This document shows positions 1-12,624 of a DNA stretch of 59,975 nt, in pieces. Position 1 is the stretch's first letter. Every line of letters begins with the position of its first letter. This DNA is from Xanthoparmelia taractica. Lineage: Eukaryota; Ascomycota; Lecanoromycetes; Lecanorales; Parmeliaceae. The stretch covers positions 1-59,975 of the forward strand of contig JANQBS010000239.1 of NCBI GenBank assembly GCA_033085395.1. Reading direction: 5' to 3'. The notes below the pieces were generated by a model. That model searched no databases, was not told where the DNA came from, and saw only the letters and a program-made list of their open reading frames with translations. The translations under genes were made by a program, and so were the position numbers.

Positions 1-2846
1 TATAAAGATAAATAAATATTATCTAAAGTCGACTTCTTATTAACGAAGAATTTTAATATATACTTCTCGCTATAAGTTTAAAGTAATCGCGAATTCGTTA
101 ATCTTTTTATAAGCACGAATACGATAATTCTTAATAACGTTATTAGCTTTCTTTACGTGTTTTAATTTCTTTTTCTTAAAAATAAAAATATCGAATCTTA
201 TTTTTAAGCTTTTAATATTAAGATTTTCGCTAAGATCTTAAATAACTTTACGCTTTAATTAATTATCTTTAAGTTAATTAATTACATTATAACGTAAAGT
301 CTTAAACTTAAGATTATCGAACTCTATATTAAAGAGCGAAAAGTGCGTTTAAGAATTTAATTATTCTTCTTTTTTAATAATTAAAAAAAAGATTAATAAA
401 GAAATATAAAATTAAAAAAAGTAATTACTTCTATAAGATCGATATTCTATAAGTTACGATTTAGCTAAGAATTATTAATTATATATTCTCTATTAGAATA
501 GAAGTATATTAAGTATCTTTAATTATATTAATAATAGAAATGTATCTTAAATATTAAAACGAAAGAAAAATATAATAAATAAGAAATATTTGGGGAGAAA
601 GTTTAAGAGGAGAATTATTTAGATATTAATATTTATTATTAAAAGAATTATCAAGAAGAAAATCGATTAGATATTAATTTCTATTATCTACTTAATATAG
701 AAAGATTACCCAGAACTCTACGTGTTAGCGTCTAAATTAATAAAATTTTAATACGCTTAAATAGTTATTAGAATAATTATTAGAATTAATTATAAGATAA
801 ATTTATTTTTATAGAATCTTAATATTTATAATAAAAGTATTCTTCTCTCGCTTTTCAATTAAAAAATAAATTAATTCTAATATTATTATAATAGATATCT
901 AAAAGCATTAATAAATAACATTAATTTTATTTATAACATCACGTTTTCTAAGATATGTTTATCGTATACTATTATTTTCTTTCTATTCTTTCTTCTATTA
1001 TTTCTTATTCTTCTATTATTTATCTCATTATCTATCTATCTAATAAAGTAAGCTATAACTTATAAAAAAATTACTACGCGAAATAATATTTAAAGTAGAT
1101 ATATTAAATCTATAAATAAAATATTAAGTATAAAGTTAATACGCGAGTAGGCGATAGTATATAAGAGTAAAGAAAAGACTGAAGAAATTATAACACACGT
1201 AGCTAATATTAGATAATCTTAAGTATAACTAATTACTTCTATATAGTCTTTAAGTATTTAATTATTAAGATTAATTAAGAAAAGTAAATTAGCGTAAGAA
1301 CTATTAAGTAATAATATTTAAAAACGTAGATAAAAAGCTAAAAGTAAGTCTAATCTCGAATTTATCTATTTTATTTCATTAATAAATTATAACTACTACT
1401 TTACGTGAGATTTATCGCTATTAGAGAAAATTCGATTTAATAATCTTTAAGCTCTTCTTTTCGCGAGTAATAAAAGAAATCGCGATAATATATATAAAGA
1501 AAATACGTTTTTCTAGATTAATTATTAAGATTATTTATAAGTCGGCGAAAGCTTTTCTTTATTATATATTTAAAGATATTAATCTTTATATTATTTATAC
1601 GAAGCGTGTAACTTTAATAATTAAGAATATATAATTATAAAGAATAATTATAAATTCTTTTTATAATGCGAAGAGAGAAGAATAAAATTTATTATCGTAG
1701 AATAAATAATAGATTATTATTATAATTAGCGTGCTAGTAATTCTTTTAATAATTAAATAAATTAAATATATTAATAGTAATAGAAAGAGCTTATTAAGCC
1801 CTAGATAATTACGAAGATCTTTCGTAACACGATATTAAATACGATAGCGAGCTTAGCTTAATAACGTGATAATAAAGTAAAGTAATAATAATAGCGATAA
1901 TAAAGTAAAGTAATAACTAGAATAATAACTAGAATACTTAATAACGTGATAGTAAAGTAAAGTAATAATAATAACGATGATGAAGTAAAGTGATAACTAG
2001 AATAATAACTAGAATACTTAATAACGTGATAATAAAGTAAAGTAATAACTAAAATAATAATTAGAATACGTTCGCATAATTCTATATAGAGTAACTTCTT
2101 CTATATATAGTATATTTCCCATATCCCTACATATAACATAGAATATCCCTACATATATTAGAAATTTCTTAGATTATTTCATGATATTAGCACGTCTTTC
2201 AGATTATCTTATAAAAATCAAATAATATAATCTCAATATCATATCATATCATGATATGGTATCGACACTCCATATCCCAGATCATTCCAGACCTTTCCGA
2301 CCCGTATCTAAGAGATATTAGATCTTTTCGAGTATACTTATTTCTTATATAATTAGTAGACGACTTAGAGAAGATATAAGATCTCGCGACGATATTAAAT
2401 AGAGTTATAATAGTAGTAGAGACCTAAGATAGCTTAGATTTATAATTACTAGTTATTATAGTAGTATAGTTATTAATTAAATAATAATTAAAATATTACT
2501 AGTAAGCTTTAGTAGTAGATTTCTTTCTCGCTAGCGAGATTACTATTAAAAATACGTCTATCGTATTTAAATCTATAGTAGTATTTTAAAAGATCACGAA
2601 CTTATATAATATCGCGTTATAGAGAATCTAATTACTATATATATTTAGATATAACGTAATTACTATTCTAGATCGTTTAGTCTAGTCGACTAGATAGTCT
2701 ATAGTTATTATAATTTAAATTCTACTAAGAACGTAATTTCTTATAATTAGAAATACTATATTAAGTATATTAATCTGTTAATTAATATAATAATATATTA
2801 AAAAAATCGCATTGCTATAAAGGAATCTAACTATTTTTTTAGACTA
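1..2846. other. AT-rich RIP-mutated tract, no intact gene
   Basis: The sequence is very AT-rich and almost lacks the dinucleotides CA and TG, while CG, TA and TC remain. This is what repeat-induced point mutation (CpA to TpA on either strand) leaves behind. No open reading frame of note survives on either strand. It is probably one or more old transposons, but I cannot assign a family. It holds an 80-bp tandem repeat (1857-2075) and becomes less mutated from about 2080 to 2340 before turning AT-rich again. The change to normal composition is sharp at about 2846, where an inverted repeat lies. Confidence 0.85.
1857..2075. repeat. 80-bp tandem repeat, about 2.7 copies
   Basis: The string cttaataacgtgat recurs at 1857, 1937 and 2017, giving an exact period of 80 bp. 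Each unit carries runs of the type ataaagtaaagtaataa and ends with agaataataactagaatac. The copies differ mostly by G/A changes (gataat versus gatgat), as expected from RIP on a TGATGA-rich ancestor. Function unknown. Confidence 0.85.
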
Positions 2847-2951
2847 TTAGGACTACTAGTTCAGATCGTTGGTCCAACACCATGGACTGGTCCACGACCG
2901 TCTAACAAAAGCATTGAACCAGTCCAATGGGCTGGTCCAACTAGTAGTCCA
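2847..2951. repeat. 105-bp inverted-repeat element at the RIP boundary
   Basis: GGACTACTAGTT (2847-2858) is the reverse complement of AACTAGTAGTCC (2940-2951). The interior also has partly palindromic 'ggtccaa..ggactggtcc' blocks. It lies exactly between the AT-rich tract and normal DNA. It could be a small MITE-like element or the terminal inverted repeat of the transposon whose mutated body lies to the left. No target duplication was recognised. Confidence 0.6.
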
Positions 2952-3161
2952 ATGGTCCAGGCCCGGACCATTGGGCGCCTTGGGCACTCGCTCTACAGAG
3001 GACTAGCAACCCATGAGTCGTGTTTTAGGTCAATTGGTTTTTTTCTCCGGTGGTGCAGGTCAAGTGTCAAATGTTGTTTGGCTTCAAATCCCACACAAAC
3101 TTGTCTGATGCTACCTACTGTCAGGAACAATGGTACGTACTGCAATCAACTTTTCCGAACT

Positions 3162-5660
3162 CTAAACGAGAATCTTTTTCCCGTTCGTCAGATTCCCAAT
3201 CTCGCGCCTCAGCTCCTCGCGCTTCCTCCTCGTGGAGACATCTTCCCCAGCGAAACGATCCAACTGGTCTTCTTTCAATCCACTTACGAAAGTAGGAGAG
3301 AATAGCTTGACAGGCGCGGCAGGACCTGTGATAAGGTAGTGATCCACTGCTTGCATGCAGACGACATCCACGAGGCGCTTACGAGCCACTTTGTAATAGG
3401 ACTTTAGGATGTCGTGGAGGTCGCGGATGGTGTGGTCAGTGTTGCTTGCAGTCGAGCTTTGCATAATGGTATTCAGGTGCACCACCTTGCCATATTCATC
3501 AGTATCGAAGGCGAAGTTCCCCATGAGAACCTTCATTCGCTGCTGTCGGCTTTGAGATATCAGCGCGGGTGATTGAGAATGTAGCGTTTATCACTTACCA
3601 TTTCTCGAGGTTGTCGGCGAAATAATGATTCAGTGTCTGTGGTGTGCCGTCCTTCTCCAGGTAGATGATGAACTTCGCATGATCGATGCTCTTCGTGTAG
3701 CGTTCTATCAGACCATCCATGAGCACCGACATGAGTGCCGACTGAACGCGTTGATCCTCGCAAATAGCTGAAATAAGAGCGGATGTGTAATTGTGGACAA
3801 TGGATACGATGTCGCTAACGTAGCCCATTGCCAATCCCTCCCAATTGGCGGACTGCATTTTCCAGATGACCGGAAGAATTGACGCATCGAACGTCCCCAA
3901 CTCAAATCCTCGAGAGCTCTTGTATACATCCTCGAGCCATGGTATGATCCCGGTTGGCTTTGGCATTGGCATTTTGCAGTCGTCTTGTAGGATATCATCG
4001 AGGTCAGGCTCGGGCCCTCTGTGACGAACTCGGTGAGACTGCTCATCTGAATGCGATTCATCATCCTTCTCACTCTGGGAACCTTCGTCCTTGATATCCT
4101 CGTCGTCATCCTGGTCGTCGTTATCCCCAGATACTTCAGATTCTTGGCTGAATGTCATGGTGTGGCCTCTCTTCCAAACATCGTCCGCGAAGATTGTATT
4201 GCGACTAACCACAGCTGTGGCAAGTTTCAGGCCGGGAGTTCTGTCGAAGAGGCCATCGGCGCCGTAGCGTGCTGCCAAAGCATGGAAGGTGATGCTCTGA
4301 AATCGGATCGCCAGGTTGAGCAGGTATTCGTGCTGTTGATCCCGAGTTTCCCGGCAAGGCCCAAGCAACTCCAATTGCTTTTTGCGCTCATTCAGTCGTT
4401 TATTGATTTCATATTTGACCTACTAAATTCGCTGTAGAATGACATGTGTTTAGAGATCAAGCAATACATTCGGAAACTCCTTCTTCACCATGTCTGTCAA
4501 TATGTCGCGGAGCTGACACTGGAGGGAGTAAACACCAACACGGTCCTTCTGGAGTCTGGCCCAAGGTTCCTTGCTCTTAAAGAACTTTTTCTCTGAGGCA
4601 TGCCTGTCAAACGTAGGGTCTTCCAATTCCAATTGCCCAGGATTCCTGACCATCGACCAGCCGAGCTTGAGTTTGTAGCCTCTGCCTGTTGAATGTCAGT
4701 ATTTTGGATCTCCTGTCTGCAGGGGTCTATCGCAGGTGACATACCTTCCACAAGGTCAACGACACGGTTCTCGGCCCCTCTATCGACCAAATCTGGCTTG
4801 GTCAAAACCCCCAAGGTCCTCTCGCCCTTTGCATCACATTTTTGCGCCATCTTCAAGATCTCTTGCGTAGCAATATCTACGTTGGCTGGGATGACTGCGA
4901 GGATGACGGACCTCGGATTCTTCATGTAGTGATTAACCATGTTTCTGACGATCTCAATGTCGGAGTCTGTCGTCACGCCTTCCGTGGTATTCCTGAAAAT
5001 GCCCGGGACATCAATGACGCTCAAGTGCTGTTGCTTCGGGCCACAGATTTCAATCTTCAGCACATCATCGGAAAACGTATCGGCTCCTTGATCAGGAACC
5101 CGCGAGTCTTTGAGGCCCATGAGCTTGTGTACCTTTCCGCAAGTTAGTGCATGAAACGAAGGTCCTCCTGTCACGATGGTCCGATAAGGCTCACCTCCTC
5201 TAATACTTTTGCGAACGTTGGCTGGTCCAGAGTTTCGAGGGTCCTCTGGTACTGCCTTAGCTTTTCTACATGGTCTGGGTGCGCATTCGCCGATGAAAGA
5301 ATCGACACAGATACATTCATCGTTGCAGCCCTTCTGAATGTAATGTGTGTGGCGAACCTCGTATACAGTCCACTATCGCGAGGGAAAGGCAGGTCCGTGA
5401 GGCCTTCAAGTACCGAGCTTTTACCACTGTAACAGTCATCAGTGGCTGACCGACTGCTACGCGCTGTCGACATGCATCGATTGATCACCGACTACGAGGA
5501 GCTAAACCAGTATTAGTCCACTGTCTTCTCTTTTTCAATGATCATAGAGATGTACCTGTGGAAGGGAGACATATTCGCCAATGTTATGCTGGAACAGCTT
5601 GTCTATCGTTTCTAAGAGGATAGGGTCGGCCAGGCTTTTCGCTGATGAGTTGTCCGTCAT
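3162..5660 (-). CDS. Dynamin-superfamily large GTPase (fungal Mx/dynamin-like), 7 exons
   Basis: Predicted 725-residue GTPase. Exons (minus strand): 5660-5556, 5501-5476, 5426-5195, 5132-4745, 4685-4468, 4419-3599, 3549-3162; phases agree throughout. The G1 P-loop GDQSxGKSS (about residues 40-48) is split by intron 2. G2 lies in TRFAT (66-70), G3 is DVPG (162-165) and G4 is TKPD (232-235). The stalk/middle region follows, and a C-terminal GED-like part begins near residue 597 (NLEKCRQQRMK). A strongly acidic insert (about 415-455, rich in D, E and S) sits in the stalk region. Family knowledge: such proteins self-assemble and remodel membranes using GTP. This divergent fungal class is not classical Vps1 or Dnm1, and its cargo is unknown. 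Intron 2 appears to be GC..AG. The ATG at 5660 is chosen because it opens directly into the conserved helix before the P-loop. Confidence 0.88.
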
Positions 5661-6386
5661 TTTGGGCACAATTTCTGTCAGGAGCAGTGTATGTGAACAA
5701 CGTCCTGCTTTGTGGGAATTGTGGAAGTTTTGAGGATTTGGGGAGGTGAGAGAAATTGTTTGCTGATAGGCAAGAAGGAAATGAGGTTAGCGGGAAGTTG
5801 CATATTGCGGAATAATTGATCTGGCTGTCTGGGAAAATGACATGGGCAACCATGATATGTCGTATCTCTTTGCCTCGGGGACCATCACTTTGTTCCATTA
5901 AAAGACTATGCATTCCTGAATTCGATCTCCTTCATCGAATGCGAGTTTAAGTGGCACTTGTAAAAGCCTACAACAGAGTCCACCATCTCTGCTGAAAACG
6001 TAGCAGATTTCGGTCTCGTTCTATGCAAAGGTCCAAAAGACGATAAGCCTCTTCATTGTCTTTTCAATGTTTCCAAGATCCTTGTAATGTTGTAGCTTCT
6101 TTTACGCCCGTTTACTTCTGCGCTAAGCATACCACTCTCCCGGTGCGTATCATGCCGGAGCAGTGAGATGGAAGTAGCATGTTAAAACGCACAGGTGCTA
6201 GTAACAGACGGGCTTGGCATCGCCAGTTGCCGCGGGAAAAAAAGGTTGTTGATCACACTGCCAACTCTTGCACGAGCTAACCTTTGGCAGCCGCATGATG
6301 AGCATCTTTGCCTGCTGATTTGTGGGAATCTGGAAACCTGATAGACAGGTAACTTTGTACTTGTATTTGAGCTCTTGCCTTGCGTC
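5661..6386. promoter_or_regulatory. Divergent intergenic region between the dynamin-like gene and SEY1
   Basis: This 726-bp stretch separates two divergently transcribed genes, so it should carry both promoters and both 5' leaders. Composition is normal and not RIP-mutated. No convincing TATA box or repeated operator was found. The longer reading frames here (for example minus 5584-5913 and 6182-6661) overlap the real first exons in other frames and look like chance. Confidence 0.5.
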
Positions 6387-9171
6387 ATGGCTACCCTATC
6401 TTCACCTCGTCGCCCTTCAACCAACACCCGGCATCCCACCGCGCCCTCCATCATGTCTGTCAATGGCCACTTCGCAAATATGGGCGAGAAGCCCACACAG
6501 GAGCAGTACGAGCATGGGATACAGGTTATCGATGAGAACCAAGAGTTTAAGTAGGCGTCCGCATCCGTACTCGGGCTCGGAGAAGACTGACAAGATGTAG
6601 CCCTACCCTCTCCAACTATCTTTCCTATGAGAAGGTCTCCCCGGCAGGCTTCAATTACCACCTTATATCTGTCTTTGGGTCCCAGTCGACTGGAAAATCC
6701 ACGCTACTAAATTACCTGTTTGGTACTGAATTTGGTGTCATGGCCGAGGACGACAGGAGGCAAACTACAAAAGGGATATGGATGTCGAAGAATAAAAAAT
6801 CGCATACAGCCAAAGATTCGAAGAAGATGTCGGACAATATCCTGGTCATGGACGTCGAGGGCACAGACGGCAGGGAACGGGGCGAGGACCAAGACTTTGA
6901 ACGCAAGAGCGCCTTGTTTGCGCTGGCTACGAGTGAGGTTCTTATAGTCAATATTTGGGAGCATCAAGTCGGACTTTATCAAGGTGCAAATATGGGCTTG
7001 CTGAAGGTGGTTTTTGAGGTCAATCTGGAATTGTTCTTAAAAGACAACAAGTACGCGCATCAGGCTCTGGGATGTAGAAACATTGCTAATAAGGCCAGAT
7101 CGAATCCACGGTCATTACTGTTCTTCGTCATCCGTGATCATCTAGGCACAACACCACTAGCAAACCTTCGGAATACGCTCATACAAGATCTCTCGCGCAT
7201 CTGGTCAGGCCTGAACAAACCGCCAGGCTTGGAGAAGTCGAAGATAGGAGATTACTTTGACTTCGCCTTCGCCGCGCTGCCGCACAAAATACTCCAGCCA
7301 GATCGGTTTGTTTCCGAGGTGGAAAAGTTAGGTACAAGATTTAGGGAAGGCTTCCGAGACTCAAGGAGGGATGCTTTCAAAAGTGATCAAGACTCTGATG
7401 GAGTTTTTTTGCCAGAGTACCACCGGCGGATCCCTGCGGATGGGTTTTCAATATACGCCCAGCAGGTCTGGGATCAAATAGTGAATAATAAGGATCTGGA
7501 TCTGCCTACCCAACAAGAGTTGATGGCGCAATTTCGGTGTGACGAAATCTCGCGTGAAGTCCTTGAAGGGTTTGATGAGATCATTACACCATTCGAGAAC
7601 AGGCAGGCTGAAGGTATTCGATTGGGTCAGCAGGAAATCCTTGGAGGCTTAGGAGCTGCAATGAGGACAGCTAGGATGAAGACCGTCAAGGCATTTGAGA
7701 CTGAGGCAAGCAGGTACCACAAGGGCGTCTATGCACGAAAAAAGGAAGAGTTGGAGGGCAAGATTGATGCACGTCTGAAGGTACTATTTCAAGGCCAGCT
7801 CTCGGCTGCACACAAGTCTGGAGTAAGAGAATTTAGCGATGCAGTGAGCGCCGCCGTGAAGGCTGGGCAGAAAAAGGGTGCAAGCTACGATTTCGCTGAA
7901 ATTGTCGATCGCGAGAAGACAAATGCTCTATCGAAGTACGAAAAAGAAGCAAGGGCCGTCCTGGTCGAAGGGGCGCCGTGGAGCAATTACAAGCAGGAGA
8001 TGTCTCTCTACTGGAAAGACTTGAACGATGTCAGCGGACGACTGAGAAGAGAGGAAATGCGCCGACTGGCGACGCGTGTTGAACGTTGGGTACGATCACG
8101 GCTGGGCGAGTCTGTTGGTTTGGAGTTCAACGCCCTAGGATCTGGACGAGGTGGTTCAGGTGCGCCAGAGACGGGTGAACGGGCCAGTGAGACGGAGATC
8201 TGGGACCGGATATGGAACGTCTTCATCAAGACTGTGCAAGAGGCCGAGCGCAGATTTGCAGATCGAGCGAAGAGCTTCGACGCAAGTCCTGGCGAGGTGG
8301 ATGTGGGTCTTTGGAGATTAAGACGGAAATCATGGGGTGTGCTACGTGCGAAGATTGACGAGGAGATGATGGAAGGAAATTTGCTGTTGAAGCTCCGGGA
8401 GAACTTTGAAGACAAGTTCCGCTACGACGAGTCTGGTGTGCCTCGGATATGGCGCCCCACGGACGATATAGAAGGCATCTACACCAAAGCACGAGAATCC
8501 ACACTCAGCTTGATACCTTTGCTGTCTCGATTCCAGTCCTCGCATACGTCGACACCTCCACCGTTGGATGACTGGATTGGCAATCCCCCCCCTGATGCAA
8601 CCCCTGCAGATGAAGAGGATCTCGCCCCAATAGGCGGTGTGGATGAAGAAGAAGGCAAGAGCTTAGAGGAAGAGATGTTGATACTGAGTGATGCCAAGAG
8701 ACAGGACGTGACAACTCGATTCAAGAAGACTGCTGATGGAGTATACGTTGAGGCGAAGAGAAGTGCCATTGGAGGCATGACTCAAGTGCCTCTGTATTTC
8801 TATGGATTGCTCCTGGCACTGGGGTGGAATGAGATTGTTGCTGGTAAGACAAGCCTCTTTCGTTCCCCACCATCCGCGATACTCACATACTTACAGTCCT
8901 TCGAAACCCTGTCTATTTCATCTTCCTAATCCTTCTTGGCATCGGCGCCTATGTTACCTACACCCTTAACCTCTGGGGTCCAATGTATCAGATGGCCAAT
9001 GCAGCATCGGCCCAAGCATTGGAGGAGGGCAAGAAGCGGTTGCGGGAGTTCTTAGAGGAGAGCAACGCAGGAAGGCAGGCTATGGCTATGAGTGGCCAGG
9101 ACGATGTACAGATGCGGAAACTAAATGGGTATGGGAAGGCCAGTGTGGAAGAGGAAGATGATGAAATATGA
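6387..9171 (+). CDS. SEY1: SEY1 / RHD3-family ER fusion GTPase
   Basis: Atlastin-like dynamin-superfamily GTPase that drives homotypic fusion of ER tubules. Exons 6387-6550, 6601-8843 and 8897-9171; both introns are GT..AG and restore conserved sequence (QEFN/PTLSNYLSYEK; WNEIVA/VLRNPVYF). P-loop GSQSTGKST, switch RRQTTKG, G3 DVEGTDGRER and G4 region RDHLGTTP are all present. A long helical-bundle region follows. Two closely spaced hydrophobic segments (PLYFYGLLLALGW and VYFIFLILLGIGAYVTY) form the membrane hairpin, followed by a cytosolic tail ending in acidic residues. There are two in-frame starts: ATG 6387 (893 aa) and ATG 6453 (871 aa). The second begins MSVNGHFANMGE, which resembles the usual fungal N-terminus, so it may be the true start. 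The stop is only 82 bp from a transposon boundary. Confidence 0.96.
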
Positions 9172-9304
9172 AACCACCAGCCTGAGGACTTGTACATTTG
9201 AGAGCAGGATATAATAAATTGTTCGCACCCAAGAGAAACCATAATCCTTAATAGGGGGATTCAGACCAGGTTACCAACGAAATTTGACTCCCGCGTGCAT
9301 TAGG

Positions 9305-9412
9305 TATACAGTAAACCTTGGCTATAACGAATTGGTTTTTCCATAGGGAGTGTTCGTTACGAACAAGTATTCGTTACGCAGAGACTTGCTTAAATCTCTA
9401 TGTAAAATACGC
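9305..9412. repeat. Pogo/Tc1-like terminal sequence remnant
   Basis: The stretch cagtaaaccttggctataac, followed by gaattgg and then gttcgttacgaac, resembles the ends of pogo-type elements, which often start CAGT with 'ataacgaa' motifs. A short imperfect palindrome (gttcgttacgaac) lies inside. This piece is less mutated than the block to its right. I did not find the partner end, so the assignment is tentative. Confidence 0.35.
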
Positions 9413-10414
9413 TAAAATTGAAGCCTGCTGCTGCTTAGAGACCTCCCGTGCACGAATATCTCTCTCATATCTATTTAGATAACTAATTAAGACCTCGTCG
9501 TTAAGTAAGAGATCTAGATTCAAATAATAGACTAAAAAGCCGTTAATTAGAAGAATAATCTTTCGTTTATATATTTAATAATTAAATTAACGTAGATATT
9601 CTTTAAATATAATTCTAGTTATTTAAATCTTTTAATTATTTCGTTATACTATAGTTAAATTCTTATTATTAACTCTCGAGCGACTAAAATATCGTGATAT
9701 TTATACTTTCTTAATAAATTAAAACTTTAATTTATAAATCTCTATAACGTTAACATAGAGATTAAGATTTAATTTTTAAAATATAAGATCTTATTAAATA
9801 TAGCGACTAAGGGTTTTCTCTATAGTATAATAATCTCGAGTTAAATCTTTAAAGAACTACTTATTAATTAAATTATATTACTACTATTATATCCCGACTT
9901 AGTAAAAAAAGAAAATTAATATATAATCTATTCTATCTATATATTAATAAATATACTTTTAAAAATAATTAAAAAATATAAAAGCTCTTAAAAAATTATA
10001 ATATATTAAATTATAAATAGCTATTTCTAAATCTAATTAGAATTTAATTATACTTTCTCTCTTAATTAATAAGCGTTTCTAAAGCTATACTTAAATAGTA
10101 AGATTAAAATTTTAAAAGATTCTTTAACTAACTAAAAATTATATTATATTCTTAAATAATTTAATCTCTCTATAGATCTTTATTTAAAATTAATTATTTG
10201 TAACTCTATATAAGCTCGATTATTAGAGAAATAATAATAGCTATATAAAGATTATTAGCTAATAGAGTATCTTAAAAGAATACGCGTATAATTATATTAA
10301 GCGCGTTATTATCGCTCTCTATAGCTATTTAAATATAACTATTTAATAATTAAATACAAGAAAAAGACGATTAGAAAGTATTTTCAATAACGATCGAAAG
10401 AACTTTATTAAAGT

Positions 10415-10622
10415 TATTAGAACTACAACTAGATTAAGTTAATAATAATGTGTAACGAATAAATTAAGTCTAAGGAGGAACTATCTAGCTGGGAAGAAAT
10501 ATCTATAAGAAACGCCAAGGCCTATAGGGGCTAGTCCCAATTAAGAAGAAAAGTCGTAATCTCAATTGAGAAGGTAAGCCGACTTGGTGTTATAGGTCTA
10601 TATAGTCGTCACACTCGTAATA
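10415..10622 (-). repeat. 3' LTR of the gypsy element
   Basis: A 208-bp copy matching 16641-16845. The plus strand starts TATTAGAAC and ends CGTAATA, the RIP-altered forms of TGTTAG...TAACA. The 3' part (next to the internal region) is the more mutated part of this copy. Confidence 0.9.
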
Positions 10623-10640
10623 TTATTCCCCCCCTCAAAT
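10623..10640 (-). other. Polypurine tract of the gypsy element
   Basis: Read on the minus strand this is TTTGAGGGGGGAATAA, directly before the 3' LTR. Polypurine tracts prime plus-strand DNA synthesis in LTR elements. Its position fixes the minus orientation of the element. Confidence 0.75.
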
Positions 10641-12624
10641 AACGATATCCCAGCGCTATAGAAGAATAGTATTCGTATACATAAATAATTCCAAACGCCT
10701 AGAAGAAACGTATGCTAATATAAGAACGAAGTGTGAGATATTAATTTACCCGAAGCTAGCCGAGCTTCTCCGCTAAGTCTATCGTAATACTAGCGAATAA
10801 ATTCAAATAATAAATAAAAATCAATCGAAGTCTGATTCCCTATTGGGCCTAGCGCGATTTATTGAAATATCGTCTATGAAATTTATTCACCACTTTCTTA
10901 AAGCCTTCGAACTTATCTTAATTCGTATAATATTAGTTATTATTTCTATTTAGATCGATTTATTTAACTTTATATTAAAGACGCTTATAGTAACGTCTAA
11001 AGTCTAATATATCGTTCACGTCTTATAACTCTTTCTCGTTAACTATTATTAATTTAAAAGAATTATACTTCTATTCTAATAAAGAATTTATAGTCGTAGA
11101 CTTAAGTATCTTAAGGCTAAAAACTAAATAAATTCTTATATTATAAGGGAGTTCTAAACGATATAAGATATCGACTCGCTTCAGAACTCTATATAGATCG
11201 AGTTATTTATCTTCGAGGTTCTTATAGGGGCGTTCGATTTTGATATTCTTAAACGATAGCTAGACTCAATCGCCTATATCGTAAGTAACCTTCTTACGAT
11301 ATTTATTCGTCTGTGCCTTTATAACTCTACGTATCTTCTTTAATAATAATCGTCCGAACTTTAGAATCTTCTTTATCTTAATCGTAATATCTTTTATCTT
11401 TAAAACTTATAGACGTTCGCGTGTAATCTTATAGAAAGTATAGTCTCGATCGAAGAATATGCGAAGGTGAAAACCTCGATTGAAATAAAAGAAGGTAAGA
11501 GATATAGCGAATAAGGTGTTATTATTATCACTAAATTTTATTATAAGGATTTATTTAATTTAATCGTCTTATAAATAGTTATAATAAATACGAAGACCTC
11601 GCTTTATATTCTAATTAGCTCTCTCGATCTAATTATTCGTTTCGAGATAATATACGATAAATAAGTTAATCTTAATGCGTAGTCGCTTATAGAGACTTTT
11701 TTAGAGCGTAGATATAAATTAAGTATCTCTATCTAATATAAGAGATTATAATAATTTATATAATCGAAAGAGATTTTATATAAGAATTTAAATAAATTTC
11801 TCGAATAAATAATTATTATCTTCTTAGTAATACGATATATAGTAATATTTCTTTATAAGACGATATATAAGAATATAAATAGCGTTAAAATCGTCTAATA
11901 GAAATAAATTTATGATAAAATCTATAGAAACGTCTTATTAATGACCTTAAGAAATTAAAAGAAGTATTAATAGTTTATTTATTTTATTTCTTAAGGCTTT
12001 ACTACGTTAATAATAATAATAATTATAAATATACTATTTAATCGTTTTAGCGTAGCTAGGTTAATAATAATAACGTAGAAGTAAATTAATCGTTCTTCGT
12101 ATTTCTAGATAATTATTAGAAGATTAATTATAAATCTCTCTTAATAGCTTCGTATAAAACTCGATCGAGATCTATAATAGTTCGTTCTTAAAGAGGGCTT
12201 TATTAACGATACGATATCGACTTAGCGTATAATTATAAAGTTTAATCTAATTATAATTTATCGCTTCACGAAATTCGTTATATATAGAATTCTCTTAATT
12301 AACTTTGTGAATTCGTTTAAATAGATCTTCTTCGACTTCTATAACTCGAATTTAAACGCGATTCGAGATAAGAATCGTTTAATATTAATATTAACTTCTT
12401 TTATTAGCTTCGTTCGCTAAAATAAATAATAGTATTCTCGTTAAGACGTCGGCTTTACTATTAACTATTCTCGCACGAAAGATAATCTAAAAGTTAAATT
12501 TAGATAGAATATTTAGATAGCGGGCTTAACGGCGTGTAAGCTTCTTATTTTTCATAAATATTTTTAAAGTCTAATAATTAATAAACACTTAAATAGATAG
12601 CTCGATATATTTTAATTCGAGTCG

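Noticed and set aside
8505..8778. Minus-strand frames over SEY1
   Set aside because: Shadows of the highly supported SEY1 reading frame.
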